Shown here in pieces: positions 1-9,755 of a stretch of 64,000 nucleotides of DNA. The position numbers and the translations under genes are program-made. Every line of letters begins with the position of its first letter. Within the stretch, counting starts at the first letter, position 1. The notes below the pieces were generated by a model, which was not told the origin of the DNA, did no database searches, and saw only the letters and a list, made by a program, of their open reading frames with translations. The stretch spans positions 30,287 through 94,286 of the forward strand of contig JABDFW010000003.1 in the NCBI GenBank assembly GCA_013286305.1, given 5' to 3'. Origin of the DNA: Bacteroidota bacterium (GTDB lineage Bacteria; Bacteroidota; Bacteroidia; Chitinophagales; Chitinophagaceae).

Positions 1-1300
1 GGCTATCGCTTGCAGCGAAATAAATGCCTTTGGCAGTATAATAATAGCTAACATATTGTTGATGATGATATCCAAAATCATCATAGGTCACCAAATCAAA
101 CGAGCTGGTAACTCCAGGGTAAATATCTTTTACTATCCTGGTGTTTCCGGCAGTTCCATCCGTTGTCCAAAGCTCGTTGCCATGCGTGCTATCTTTACCG
201 ATAAAAAAGGCTTCATTTTTCTTAAAAACATTATTTCCAGCCGTGAATAATGTTACAGGACCGTATGCGAATTGGTCAGAAGGAAGGTTGGGAAACGAGT
301 CAATTACAACGGTTCCATTCGGGGTTCCGTCCAACACGTCGAGTTCGGCATTATTCACGCCGATTATTTCTCCATTTAAAATCATGCATTTGTTTGATGC
401 CAAATTGGTAGAGTCTTGTATTGCAACTGTGCCGGCAACAGTTCCATCAGTACTCCATAAAGCTCTATAATCGGGGCTGGTGGGAGAGGCGGCCGTAAAA
501 TAATACGCATTGTTTAATTTAAAGTTCGATGAGTACATTGGGTTAGCCGGAAGTTGCACAGTGCCAGCGGCGGTGCCATCTGTAGCCCATGTTGCAATAA
601 TGCCGCTTAGCTCATGCGTGCTAAACAATATTTTATCGTTAATCGAATCTATGAAACCGAGCCCATAGCTTTCATAATAGTGCGGATCTGTAGAAGGGAT
701 GGCTTTAACAAGCATAGTGCCTGCTTCGGTGCCATCTGTTTTCCAGAGGCCGCCGCCATTTACCCCATCATCAGCAGCAAAAAATACTGTATTGTTTTTT
801 GCGAACGGGTAATCATAAGCGGGCAACCCCTTTGCAATAATTTTTACAATTTTGGTACCCGCATCAGTGCCGTCTGTTTCCCACAATTGATAGCTGCCAT
901 CTGCAGCAGATCCTTCTAAAAAGAGCAGATTGTTAGCAACAATTGCATTTCTGGGAAAGCCTGGTATTTTACTTGTTACCAGATAGGTACCAGCATCCGT
1001 GCCATCTGTTGCGTACACCCCTTGGCCTGCAGAGGAAGAGGCAAGAAAATATAGCTTGTCATTATAAACAGTAAAGAACGAAATTACTATGGTGAGGTTT
1101 GATCCAAACTGCTCAATCGGGCCGGTTCCATCGGTTGATCCTAATTTTTGACCGCTATTGTCTTCAAAAACAATCATTCTGTTTGTTAGTGTACAAATTT
1201 GGCTATTAAAGCTGCCGCCTATTTTGGTTACCTGCGCATTTGCGCAAACAGAAATTAAAATAGATACCAATAGGGCTGAATAGGGTAGAATGCGTTTCAT
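1..1300 (-). CDS. ELWxxDGT-repeat secreted protein, N-terminal part, runs off the left window edge
   Basis: Open minus-strand frame starting at ATG 1300 with signal peptide MKRILPYSALLVSILISVCANAQ. Repeated motifs LWETDGTDAGT, LWKTDGTEAGT, LWSTDGTVAGT, ELWTTDGTAGNT. Absent from the ORF track because no stop lies in the window. Confidence 0.85.
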   Translation of the reverse strand, partial: MKRILPYSALLVSILISVCANAQVTKIGGSFNSQICTLTNRMIVFEDNSGQKLGSTDGTGPIEQFGSNLTIVISFFTVYNDKLYFLASSSAGQGVYATDGTDAGTYLVTSKIPGFPRNAIVANNLLFLEGSAADGSYQLWETDGTDAGTKIVKIIAKGLPAYDYPFAKNNTVFFAADDGVNGGGLWKTDGTEAGTMLVKAIPSTDPHYYESYGLGFIDSINDKILFSTHELSGIIATWATDGTAAGTVQLPANPMYSSNFKLNNAYYFTAASPTSPDYRALWSTDGTVAGTVAIQDSTNLASNKCMILNGEIIGVNNAELDVLDGTPNGTVVIDSFPNLPSDQFAYGPVTLFTAGNNVFKKNEAFFIGKDSTHGNELWTTDGTAGNTRIVKDIYPGVTSSFDLVTYDDFGYHHQQYVSYYYTAKGIYFAASDS

Positions 1301-1498
1301 CGTTGCAGTACTTAGGTGGTTAACAATTCAGGTCGCTTAAATCAAAGTGAAATTACATTCAATTTAGATATGCATACTATTTTCTTCATTTTAAATTAAT
1401 AAGATATAATATTCTAACGTTCCACCAAAGTTTTCCACTTCTTGTCTCCAGCCTGTAGTACAACCTTCTTTCCGTTATCTTTGCGGCAAATTCCACTG

Positions 1499-2779
1499 AT
1501 GGTAAGAGATACTTTGGTTTTTGACCTTATAGCAAAAGAACTGGAACGCCAGCGCCACGGCATTGAGTTGATAGCTTCGGAAAACTTTACCAGCCTGCAG
1601 GTGATGCAGGCCATGGGCAATGTAATGACCAACAAATACGCTGAAGGCTACCCCGGCAGGCGTTATTACGGAGGTTGCGAAATAGTTGACCAAAGCGAGC
1701 AATTAGCGATAGACCGCTTAAAGCAGATATTTAACTTAGAATATGCTAACGTTCAGCCACACAGCGGCGCGCAGGCAAATGCAGCAGTGGCCTTAGCGCT
1801 TTTACACCCCGGCGATACAATTTTAGGGTTAGACCTTAGCATGGGCGGCCACTTAACACATGGCAGCCCTGTTAATTACAGCGGCAAATTGTATAATGCG
1901 CAGTTCTACGGGGTAAAGAAAGAGGATGGCCGCGTGGATTATGATATGATGGAGGCCAAGGCCCGCGAGGTAAAACCTAAAATGATCATTTGCGGAGCAA
2001 GCGCTTACAGCCGCGACTGGGATTACGAACGTATAAGAAAGATTGCCGATGAAGTGGGTGCTTTAATTATGGCGGATATTGCCCATCCCGCAGGCTTGAT
2101 TGCCAAGGGTTTATTGAACGACCCGTTTGACCACTGCCATATCGTTACTTCAACCACGCATAAAACGCTTCGCGGGCCAAGAGGCGGTATCATCATGGTC
2201 CGTAAGGACTTTGAAAACCCTTTTGGTATAAAAGATAATAAGGGCAACACACAGCCGATAAGCAAACTGCTTGACCTGGCGGTTTTCCCGGGCATACAGG
2301 GTGGCCCGCTGGAGCATATTATTGCTGCAAAGGCAATTTCGTTTGGCGAGATACTCACTGATGAATATACTGCCTATGCCAAACAGGTAATTATAAATGC
2401 ACAGGCCATGGCAAACGCCTTTATTGAAAAGGGCTACCAGATCGTGAGCGGCGGTACCGATAACCATTTATTGCTTATTGACCTGCGCAACAAAAACATC
2501 AGCGGTAAAAAGGCAGAACAGGTTTTGGTGCAGGCCGATATTACCGCCAATAAAAACATGGTGCCTTTTGATGATAAAAGCGCTTTTGTTACCAGCGGCA
2601 TCCGTTTTGGGGTGCCTGCCATTACTACCCGCGGCATGGTTGAAGAACACATGCAGTTTGTGGTAAACTCGGTAGACAAAGTGCTGATGCATGCCGATGA
2701 TGCAGTCATCATAGCCGGCGTAAAAGGCGAAGTAAACGAGTTTATGAAGCAGTTTAAACTGTACCCGGAATTGGGATGA
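1499..2779 (+). CDS. glyA: Serine hydroxymethyltransferase
   Basis: [38 protein letters not shown]; internal ATG at 1499 gives the standard N-terminus [11 protein letters not shown]. Confidence 0.97.
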   Translation: MVRDTLVFDLIAKELERQRHGIELIASENFTSLQVMQAMGNVMTNKYAEGYPGRRYYGGCEIVDQSEQLAIDRLKQIFNLEYANVQPHSGAQANAAVALALLHPGDTILGLDLSMGGHLTHGSPVNYSGKLYNAQFYGVKKEDGRVDYDMMEAKAREVKPKMIICGASAYSRDWDYERIRKIADEVGALIMADIAHPAGLIAKGLLNDPFDHCHIVTSTTHKTLRGPRGGIIMVRKDFENPFGIKDNKGNTQPISKLLDLAVFPGIQGGPLEHIIAAKAISFGEILTDEYTAYAKQVIINAQAMANAFIEKGYQIVSGGTDNHLLLIDLRNKNISGKKAEQVLVQADITANKNMVPFDDKSAFVTSGIRFGVPAITTRGMVEEHMQFVVNSVDKVLMHADDAVIIAGVKGEVNEFMKQFKLYPELG

Positions 2780-2852
2780 CCTCACCCCCTGCCCCCTCTC
2801 CGCAGGCGGAGAGGGGAGAAGTACGATGTGTTTTTCAAGCATACCTATTTTT

Positions 2853-2899
2853 AAACTCCAAAACTGTCAGACGGGGACCGTCAGACAGTTTTGGAGTTT
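2853..2899. terminator. Hairpin between convergent glyA and metallophosphoesterase genes, overlapping the 3' end of the latter
   Basis: Inverted repeat aaactccaaaactgtc...gacagttttggagttt (16-bp perfect arms). Confidence 0.55.
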
Positions 2900-3714
2900 A
2901 CTTTTGTATTTGTTGCCGCATCCATTTGATAGGTGAGTATGTCGCCGCTTTTTAATACTTCTACGATCCGGTATCCCCTATACTCCGTTCCCCAATTGCC
3001 TGCAATGTGTGAGTCCCAGAAATAGCATTTGCCTTCGTTTTCTTTTACATTGTCCAGGTTATGGTCGTGGCCATGAAATATGGCCTTTAAATTCGGCTGC
3101 TGGTTAAAGAGGGCTATTATTTCAGGGCAATCAATACCGCCGCCAATGGCTTTGAATGGCGCAATATGCATGAAAACCATTACGTGCTTTTTGCTTTTGT
3201 ATTTATCAAATTGCTGCTTTGCCCAATTAACATCCGCGCATATATAATCTCCTTTTTCGTTGGCCGTATCAAGAATAATAAAAGCTGTACCGCCTTTATC
3301 AATTGTATAATTCAAAAGCATGCCCCATGTTTTTTCCCAAGCGGCGCCGTCAATCATGTCGTGGTTGCCGTGGGAAACATAATAAGGCATCTTCAATCCA
3401 TCCCATTTCTTTTTAACGATGGGGAGAAATGAGGGGTCATTATGAAACAGGTCGCCGTTTACCATGGTGAATTCCACTCCTCTGCCTTCTTTTTCTTTAT
3501 TAAGCCATTCTATCATTTTATCATGCCGAAATTCGTAGTCTGTTTCCGGCTGGCCGTAATGGCCATCTGATGCTATGGCAAACCGCAACAATACATCATT
3601 TACTGGGGGCATTGCAAATGAGGCCGGTGCAAACGCCTGCAAGGTGCTGCCCGCACCAATAACGATTACCCCTTTAAGGGTTAATTTCAAAAAATCCCTT
3701 CTTGACAGGGCCAT
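2881..3714 (-). CDS. Tat-exported metallophosphoesterase
   Basis: SRRDFLKLTLKG Tat signal; ASDGHYG, NGDLFHND, SHGNHD, FHGHDHN metallophosphoesterase motifs. Confidence 0.85.
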   Translation of the reverse strand: MALSRRDFLKLTLKGVIVIGAGSTLQAFAPASFAMPPVNDVLLRFAIASDGHYGQPETDYEFRHDKMIEWLNKEKEGRGVEFTMVNGDLFHNDPSFLPIVKKKWDGLKMPYYVSHGNHDMIDGAAWEKTWGMLLNYTIDKGGTAFIILDTANEKGDYICADVNWAKQQFDKYKSKKHVMVFMHIAPFKAIGGGIDCPEIIALFNQQPNLKAIFHGHDHNLDNVKENEGKCYFWDSHIAGNWGTEYRGYRIVEVLKSGDILTYQMDAATNTKVNSKTV

Positions 3715-4598
3715 AATACTTTATTTGAATGCTAAATAAAAGTATTTATTTAACCTGGATGTTACGCAGAAATTTGCCTCTCTCTATCCGCCGCGGCGCA
3801 CTCTGCCATAGAGAGGGACTTTGCGAAGAACCCTTCTTATTTATGCGAAGCACCTTATGCAAAAATAATCTTACACTTATACACCAATGACATCGTTTTT
3901 GTAAGATTATTTGTCTGAACCACGATTTGGGTGGATTTATAAGATCATGAGGATTGGATAGCATTCAAAATTCCTTGCTTTCAACCTTCAATTTCTTTTG
4001 TGCATAAAATTGCTTTTGAAAACACCAGCAAAGGCGAAAAAAATTAAACTTGCATTTTACCACAATAACCCTTCAGTTATGGCAATAACAAGCCAGGTAC
4101 GCGGGTACGTTACAAAATGTTACGCATAAGCGCTATTTTTTCAACAGGAATTAGAGCAAAGTACCCAATCAATCTTCTCGTTTCCTTCAATGTTCAAAAT
4201 TCCTTGCCTTCAAACTTGAGTTTCTTTTTGCGTACACTTGCTGTTGAAAACATCAGCAAAGGCAATTCTTCTTTTTACCACTTAACTTTCCTCCAATCAA
4301 ATCATCATCCGTACAACTTTACGCCAATGGCAACGTTTTTGTACGGATATATTTTTGAATGTAATATGTTATTGATAAAAAAATTCCAAAAATTAAAGTC
4401 CAAATTCCAAAAAGAAAACTCTTTATTCATAGCCACTCATGTATGAGCAATTTACTAAAAATAGCCGAAAATTCCAAAATTATTTTGACTGTTTTGGATT
4501 GATTTTTATGCAATATTTTTCACTGTCAATGTGATCTTTTCTCAAATATTCAATTTTGTATAAGCCTAAAAATTTGCCGGTGAAAACACCGGCAAAGG

Positions 4599-4738
4599 CG
4601 AGAAAGGCAATGTCGTTTACTCAAGATTTTATTTATAAAATTTTTGATTATTGAACCCCATCTGGGTTCTATGTCATTTTATATTCTTGTCCCCGAATTT
4701 CATTCGGGGCTATTCAAATTCAACCCTTGCAGGGTTAG
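4599..4738. repeat. Dispersed multi-hairpin intergenic element, copy A
   Basis: Hairpins gaaccccatctgggttc, ccccgaatttcattcgggg, aacccttgcagggtt with linker gctattcaaatt; shared with 13171-13320 and 8460-8641. Confidence 0.7.
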
Positions 4739-4853
4739 AAGAAATGGGTTTGACTAAACGGGTTTTTATCCTGGGTTACAGGTAAAATCGCTTCATGAAC
4801 CCACGTAAACACCGGCAAAGGCGAAAAAAGACGAAGCGCTTTTTTGTATTATT

Positions 4854-5870
4854 TCACTTAAGCATCGTGTGGTTTTTTGCCGCCTTGTACACTTCTTTGA
4901 TAGCGGCTATAACGGTTGCAGGGTCTTCAAGATGAATATTGTGGCCGCTATTTTTATCAATAATATGTTTGCTGTTGGTGGAAAGATGTGCCAGTTCTTC
5001 CTGCTGGGCTAACCTTTCATTTTCCAGTTCAGCGGAATCAGCCCGGCCGTCGTAACCGCCGCTACCGCGTGTAAGCACAATTAACGGAATATCGCCAAGC
5101 ATATATGCTGTCTCGCCTTTGTGCACATACATATCCTGCACATCCTCCGGCGACCATGTCATTTCGTTATTTACCGTTTTTTGAAACACAAATTGGTTTT
5201 GCGCCCATACCTGCATTTTTTGCACATTTGCCGGCAATTTGTCAAGCGGATATTCAATGCTTGTATCAACCATCCCCGGCTGGCCCGCATTGTTGGTAAT
5301 GGCGGTGTCGTTATTGCCACCTGTTTGCGGGGCGGGCGCCGTTTGCCCTTTTGCAAATTCGCGGATACGTGCGGGCTTATCCCCCATAATAATACGCGCA
5401 TTTTCGTTCAATGCTTCAACCAGCACCATACCCACTACCTCTTTTGGATAAAACCTTGCAAAAGCCCGTACCAAAAAGCCGCCAAAGGATTGCCCCACCA
5501 ATATATAAGGCCCGTTGATACCCGCATTACGCAGGGCGGTATGCAGTTCCATCGTTATCTGCCTGCTTGTTCTTGGTACGGGGCCAGGTTCGCTCCAGGC
5601 AAACCCTGCCCTATCGTAGGTTACTGCGGTAGTGAATTTTGCCACCTGTGGCTGAACAAGGCTCCAGATAAAGGAAAAATCACCACTGCCGCTCTCCATA
5701 ATAACGGCAGGACCGCCTTTACCCATTTGATAAACGTGCAGCAAATGGCCACCCGCATCCACCAACTTGCCAGGAGGCGGAAAGCTTTGTTTTTGCTGGC
5801 TGCAAACCGAGCGGGCTGAAAATGCAGCAATCAACAACACCAATGCAGCAGTACTGATTTTGTTATACAT
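4854..5870 (-). CDS. Alpha/beta hydrolase
   Basis: Signal peptide, VTYDRAGFAWSEPGP, LVGQSFGGFLVRAFA nucleophile elbow, C-terminal GHNIHLEDP. Confidence 0.85.
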   Translation of the reverse strand: MYNKISTAALVLLIAAFSARSVCSQQKQSFPPPGKLVDAGGHLLHVYQMGKGGPAVIMESGSGDFSFIWSLVQPQVAKFTTAVTYDRAGFAWSEPGPVPRTSRQITMELHTALRNAGINGPYILVGQSFGGFLVRAFARFYPKEVVGMVLVEALNENARIIMGDKPARIREFAKGQTAPAPQTGGNNDTAITNNAGQPGMVDTSIEYPLDKLPANVQKMQVWAQNQFVFQKTVNNEMTWSPEDVQDMYVHKGETAYMLGDIPLIVLTRGSGGYDGRADSAELENERLAQQEELAHLSTNSKHIIDKNSGHNIHLEDPATVIAAIKEVYKAAKNHTMLK

Positions 5871-6119
5871 GTGTTTTTAAGATTGTTAGTAATACTTGCA
5901 AAGCAGTAAAATAGTTACATTAAAGCCATGGCTTTTTTGCCCAAGCCATAAAATAATAGCCTCTAACAAGCAAATGGATGGTTGAAGTTGAGATTTTTTG
6001 GGGTTGGACGAAATTTATATTTGCATTTTCCCAAACGATACGCTGTTTCGCATTTTGGCAGTGTAATACTATTTTCGCAATTTTCATCCCATGAAAAAAG
6101 CTATCTTCATTTTTGTACT

Positions 6120-6154
6120 AACGGATGACATCTTTTGGAAAGATGTCATCCGTT
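6120..6154. repeat. Perfect inverted repeat upstream of penicillin acylase-like gene
   Basis: aacggatgacatcttt-tgg-aaagatgtcatccgtt, 16-bp perfect arms and 3-nt loop. Confidence 0.7.
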
Positions 6155-6190
6155 ACGCACGCCATTTGTGATGATCTGTAAAAACCATCC

Positions 6191-8374
6191 ATGAGAAAAC
6201 TTGTCTTCTTTTTGTTACTTCCTTTCCAGCTTTTTGCACAGCATTTAAGCAAAGAGGCGCTGCAGCGCTGCGAGGCTGAAGCAAAGCAGGTAACTATTAT
6301 TCGCGATAACTGGGGCATACCGCATATTTATGGCAAAACGGATGCGGATGCCGTTTTTGGTTTATTGTATGCACAGTGCGAGGATGATTTTAACCGCGTG
6401 GAAATGAACTATATCGAAAAGTTAGGCAGGCTGGCCGAAGTGAATGGTGAGAAAGATATATATAATGACCTTTTGACAAAAATGGTGCTTGACTCAGCCG
6501 GGGCCGTGAATGACTATAACAATGCCCCCACATGGCTTAAAAAACTGTGCAACGCTTTCGCGGACGGTATTAATTTTTACCTGTACAAACATCCCGGTAC
6601 CAAACCTGCGCTTTTGCAGCATTTTGAACCCTGGTACCCCTTATTGTGGACGGACGGCAGCATTGGCGCTATAAGTACTTCGGGTATTACCGATGCGGAT
6701 CTTAGAAACCTGTATAGCGGCGACAATGCCTCTGTTGCTGTTAGAGAAAAAAAATATAATGATGAAGACCTTACGGGTTCAAATGGGTTTGCCTTTTCGC
6801 CTTCGATAACGGCAGGTGGCAATGCTATTTTATACATTAACCCGCATGTTACTTTTTATTTCAGACCGGAGGTACACATGGTTAGCGAAGAAGGGCTTAA
6901 TACCTATGGTGCTGTTACATGGGGGCAGTTTTTTGTGTACCAGGGTTTTAATGAGCACTGCGGATGGATGCATACCAGCAGCTCTGTAGATGTATCGGAT
7001 GCATACATTGAAAAAATGTCGCAGCAAAATAACCATTGGGTATATGAATATGAACACCAGCAAAAACCAGTTGTTGAAAAAAATATTACTTTCAGGTACA
7101 AACAAGGCAATGCGCTGCAAACAAAAACCATACATGCATTATTTACGCTGCACGGCCCTGTAATGGCCAAGCGCAACGGGCAATGGCTATCGGTACAATC
7201 GTACAACAGGAGCATGAATGGTTTGATGCAAAGCTGGCTGCGTACAAAGGCCACCAGTTTTGCAGCATTTAAAAAAGTGCTTGATCTGCGGGGCAATACG
7301 AGCAACAACACGGTTTATGCCGATGCGGAAGGAAACATTGCTTACTGGCACGGCAATTTTGTACCTGTGCGCGATGCCAAATACAACTATAACAAGCCGG
7401 TTGACGGCAGTATTGCTGCAACCAACTGGAAGGGCATTCATACTATTGACGAGATCGTTCATATATATAATCCCAAAAATGGATGGTTGCAAAATTGTAA
7501 TTCAACACCGTTTACCGTTGCAGGAAGCGAAAGCCCTAAGAAGGAAAATTATCCCGCCTATATGGCGCCGGATGGGGAAAATTTCCGGGGGATAAATGCG
7601 GTAAAAGTATTAGCGGAAGAGAAACACTACACGCTGGATAAAGTGATAGCCGCGGGTTATAACCAGCACCTCGCTTTTTTTGAAAAGATGGTACCCACCC
7701 TAATAAAAGCTTACGATGCGCTGCCCGCGAATGACACTTTAAGGATTGCATTAGAACAGCCGGTGAATGTTATGAGGGACTGGGATCTTAACTCATCCGA
7801 AACATCTGTTGCCACCACGCTGGGTGTTGAGTGGGGTACAAAGCTGGTGCCTAAGATTATGCGTAACCCGGACAATGACGCGGAAGAAGACGAGGTGCAG
7901 AAAACCAATCGTTTTGTAAATGCTGCCGCCCCCTCCGATCTTTTATTGCCTTTTTTGGCGACGGTTAAAGAACTTACCGCAAAATGGGGCACATGGCAGG
8001 TGGCGTGGGGCAGCATCAACCGTTTTCAACGGCTGAATGATAATATCCAACCAAAGTATGACGATGCGCAGCCAAGCATACCCGTAGGCTTCACTTCTTC
8101 ACAATGGGGGCAGATACCTTCTTACGCGTCGAGTTATTTTCCCGGTACCGTCAAACGTTACGGCGTTAAGGGTAACAGTTTTATTTGCGCGGTGGAGTTT
8201 GGCAAAAAGATAAAAGCAAAGTCTTTATTAGCCGGTGGCGAAAGTGGCGATGTATCGTCCCCGCACTTTACCGACCAGGCATTAATGTACACCAAGGGTG
8301 AGTTTAAGGATGTGTTGTTTTATAAAGAAGATGTGCTGAAGCATGCTGAAAAAACGTACCACCCGGGAGAATAG
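6191..8374 (+). CDS. Penicillin acylase family protein (Ntn hydrolase, acyl-homoserine-lactone acylase-like)
   Basis: TIIRDNWGIPHIYG N-terminus; internal GSNGFAFSPSITAGGNAILYINPH with catalytic Ser of the beta chain; C-terminal GGESGDVSSPHFTDQ. Confidence 0.9.
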   Translation: MRKLVFFLLLPFQLFAQHLSKEALQRCEAEAKQVTIIRDNWGIPHIYGKTDADAVFGLLYAQCEDDFNRVEMNYIEKLGRLAEVNGEKDIYNDLLTKMVLDSAGAVNDYNNAPTWLKKLCNAFADGINFYLYKHPGTKPALLQHFEPWYPLLWTDGSIGAISTSGITDADLRNLYSGDNASVAVREKKYNDEDLTGSNGFAFSPSITAGGNAILYINPHVTFYFRPEVHMVSEEGLNTYGAVTWGQFFVYQGFNEHCGWMHTSSSVDVSDAYIEKMSQQNNHWVYEYEHQQKPVVEKNITFRYKQGNALQTKTIHALFTLHGPVMAKRNGQWLSVQSYNRSMNGLMQSWLRTKATSFAAFKKVLDLRGNTSNNTVYADAEGNIAYWHGNFVPVRDAKYNYNKPVDGSIAATNWKGIHTIDEIVHIYNPKNGWLQNCNSTPFTVAGSESPKKENYPAYMAPDGENFRGINAVKVLAEEKHYTLDKVIAAGYNQHLAFFEKMVPTLIKAYDALPANDTLRIALEQPVNVMRDWDLNSSETSVATTLGVEWGTKLVPKIMRNPDNDAEEDEVQKTNRFVNAAAPSDLLLPFLATVKELTAKWGTWQVAWGSINRFQRLNDNIQPKYDDAQPSIPVGFTSSQWGQIPSYASSYFPGTVKRYGVKGNSFICAVEFGKKIKAKSLLAGGESGDVSSPHFTDQALMYTKGEFKDVLFYKEDVLKHAEKTYHPGE

Positions 8375-8459
8375 CGCCGATTGCAGATTGTTTTACAATT
8401 TATAGTTTGCCCTAATGGGTCACTTTGTGATGGTTTGTAGTTGAGCCAATCCGGAAAGG

Positions 8460-8641
8460 ATTGAATTTTAATAGCCCCGTATGAAATACGGGGTAAATAA
8501 TCAAGAGGCGAAATAAACCCTGACGGGGTTTAATATTTTGTGATAATATTATTTATTGAACCCTGTCAGGGTTCAAAGAAATTATCGTTCTAACACCCGC
8601 GTTTTACGCGGGGCTATTCAAATTGATCCCCTTCAGGGATA
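8460..8641. repeat. Dispersed multi-hairpin element, two copies in opposite orientation
   Basis: atagccccgtatgaaatacgggg...aaaccctgacggggttt followed by gaaccctgtcagggttc...acccgcgttttacgcggggctattcaaattgatccccttcaggga. Confidence 0.65.
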
Positions 8642-8765
8642 AAGAATCATAATTTATTTTTTCTTTGCTTATCCCGAACTCAAGTTAATATATTAAAGGT
8701 GCCCTGCAAATTACAGGACAGTAAAAATAAATACAGGTGCGGTTTTTAATAACGGATCAACCTTT

Positions 8766-9299
8766 TTACCTCAACACATTCGCTTTGTATTGGTTGAAAT
8801 AAACAACTTTACCATCTTTCACTTTCCAGTTTTCCTGCATTAGTATGCTGTCGGGCTTGCCTTGTTTGGGATAATGCCTTTCCATAGCCCAAATGCTTAC
8901 CCAATCTTCATCCTTATCATTCATGTGTACGCTTTCCCAGCGGCTAATGTCAAAGCGCAGCGAGTCCAATCCCTTCATTTCATTTCTTACATAAGACAGC
9001 AGGGTATCAATACTGCCATGATAACGGTTGCCCTCGGCATTATCGTAGGTAACGGTATCAGCATAGTAAGCTTTCATCCCATCAATTTTATTATCGGCAA
9101 AAAGCTTCCAAACCGTTAATACTTTTTGTGCAATTTCGGGGTGAGAAGGTGATGTGATGTCGGATGAATAAGTTGCCTTATACGGATAAGTAAGTGTATC
9201 TGCGGCGGCGGTACTTGCTCCTGTTGCTGTACTGTCCTGTTTTGTGTTGCACGATATAAGTACCACTCCGATTAATAGGAAAAGTAATAATTTTTTCAT
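8766..9299 (-). CDS. Lipoprotein with NTF2/SnoaL-like domain
   Basis: Lipobox LISC; KVLTVWKLFADNKIDGMKAYYADTVTYDN, C-terminal QENWKVKDGKVVYFNQY. Confidence 0.65.
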   Translation of the reverse strand: MKKLLLFLLIGVVLISCNTKQDSTATGASTAAADTLTYPYKATYSSDITSPSHPEIAQKVLTVWKLFADNKIDGMKAYYADTVTYDNAEGNRYHGSIDTLLSYVRNEMKGLDSLRFDISRWESVHMNDKDEDWVSIWAMERHYPKQGKPDSILMQENWKVKDGKVVYFNQYKANVLR

Positions 9300-9755
9300 G
9301 TTTTGGTTTTTTGATTGAGATGTGTAATTTAATCATTTATACCTTCCCCGGCCTCTATTGTGGTACTTCAATTCCCGCTTTTAATTGATATTCGTAAATA
9401 GGGTTTGCTTTCGCATCGGTATATGATGAACATTTGTACCGGCTACTGAATGACAGTTGCATTTATTAAAGGGGACGTTGGTTGTAAAATATTTTTTTTG
9501 GGGGTGTGCCTGTTGTGGTTTTATAGCTAACGATGACATATTTTATAGCTGACCATGTTACCATTTTTTGCGAGACATTGAAAAATTACCAGGCGAACCT
9601 TTGCTATAAAAACGTACGTTCAGTGTTCGCATTTGATACAGTTTTAGATTACTCCCTGCTGCAACAATTTATTAATCAATATCTTGAAATGTTGGCATAA
9701 CATTTTAGCTATATTGTAGTTTCCTCAATTTCGGGCTGATTATAACTGCAATACT

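Noticed and set aside
141-919. Plus-strand ORFs at 56-250, 141-470 and 614-919
   Set aside because: They lie antisense to the continuous ELWxxDGT-repeat frame.
5121-5819. 232-aa plus-strand ORF
   Set aside because: Antisense to the alpha/beta hydrolase gene, with no domain or signal.
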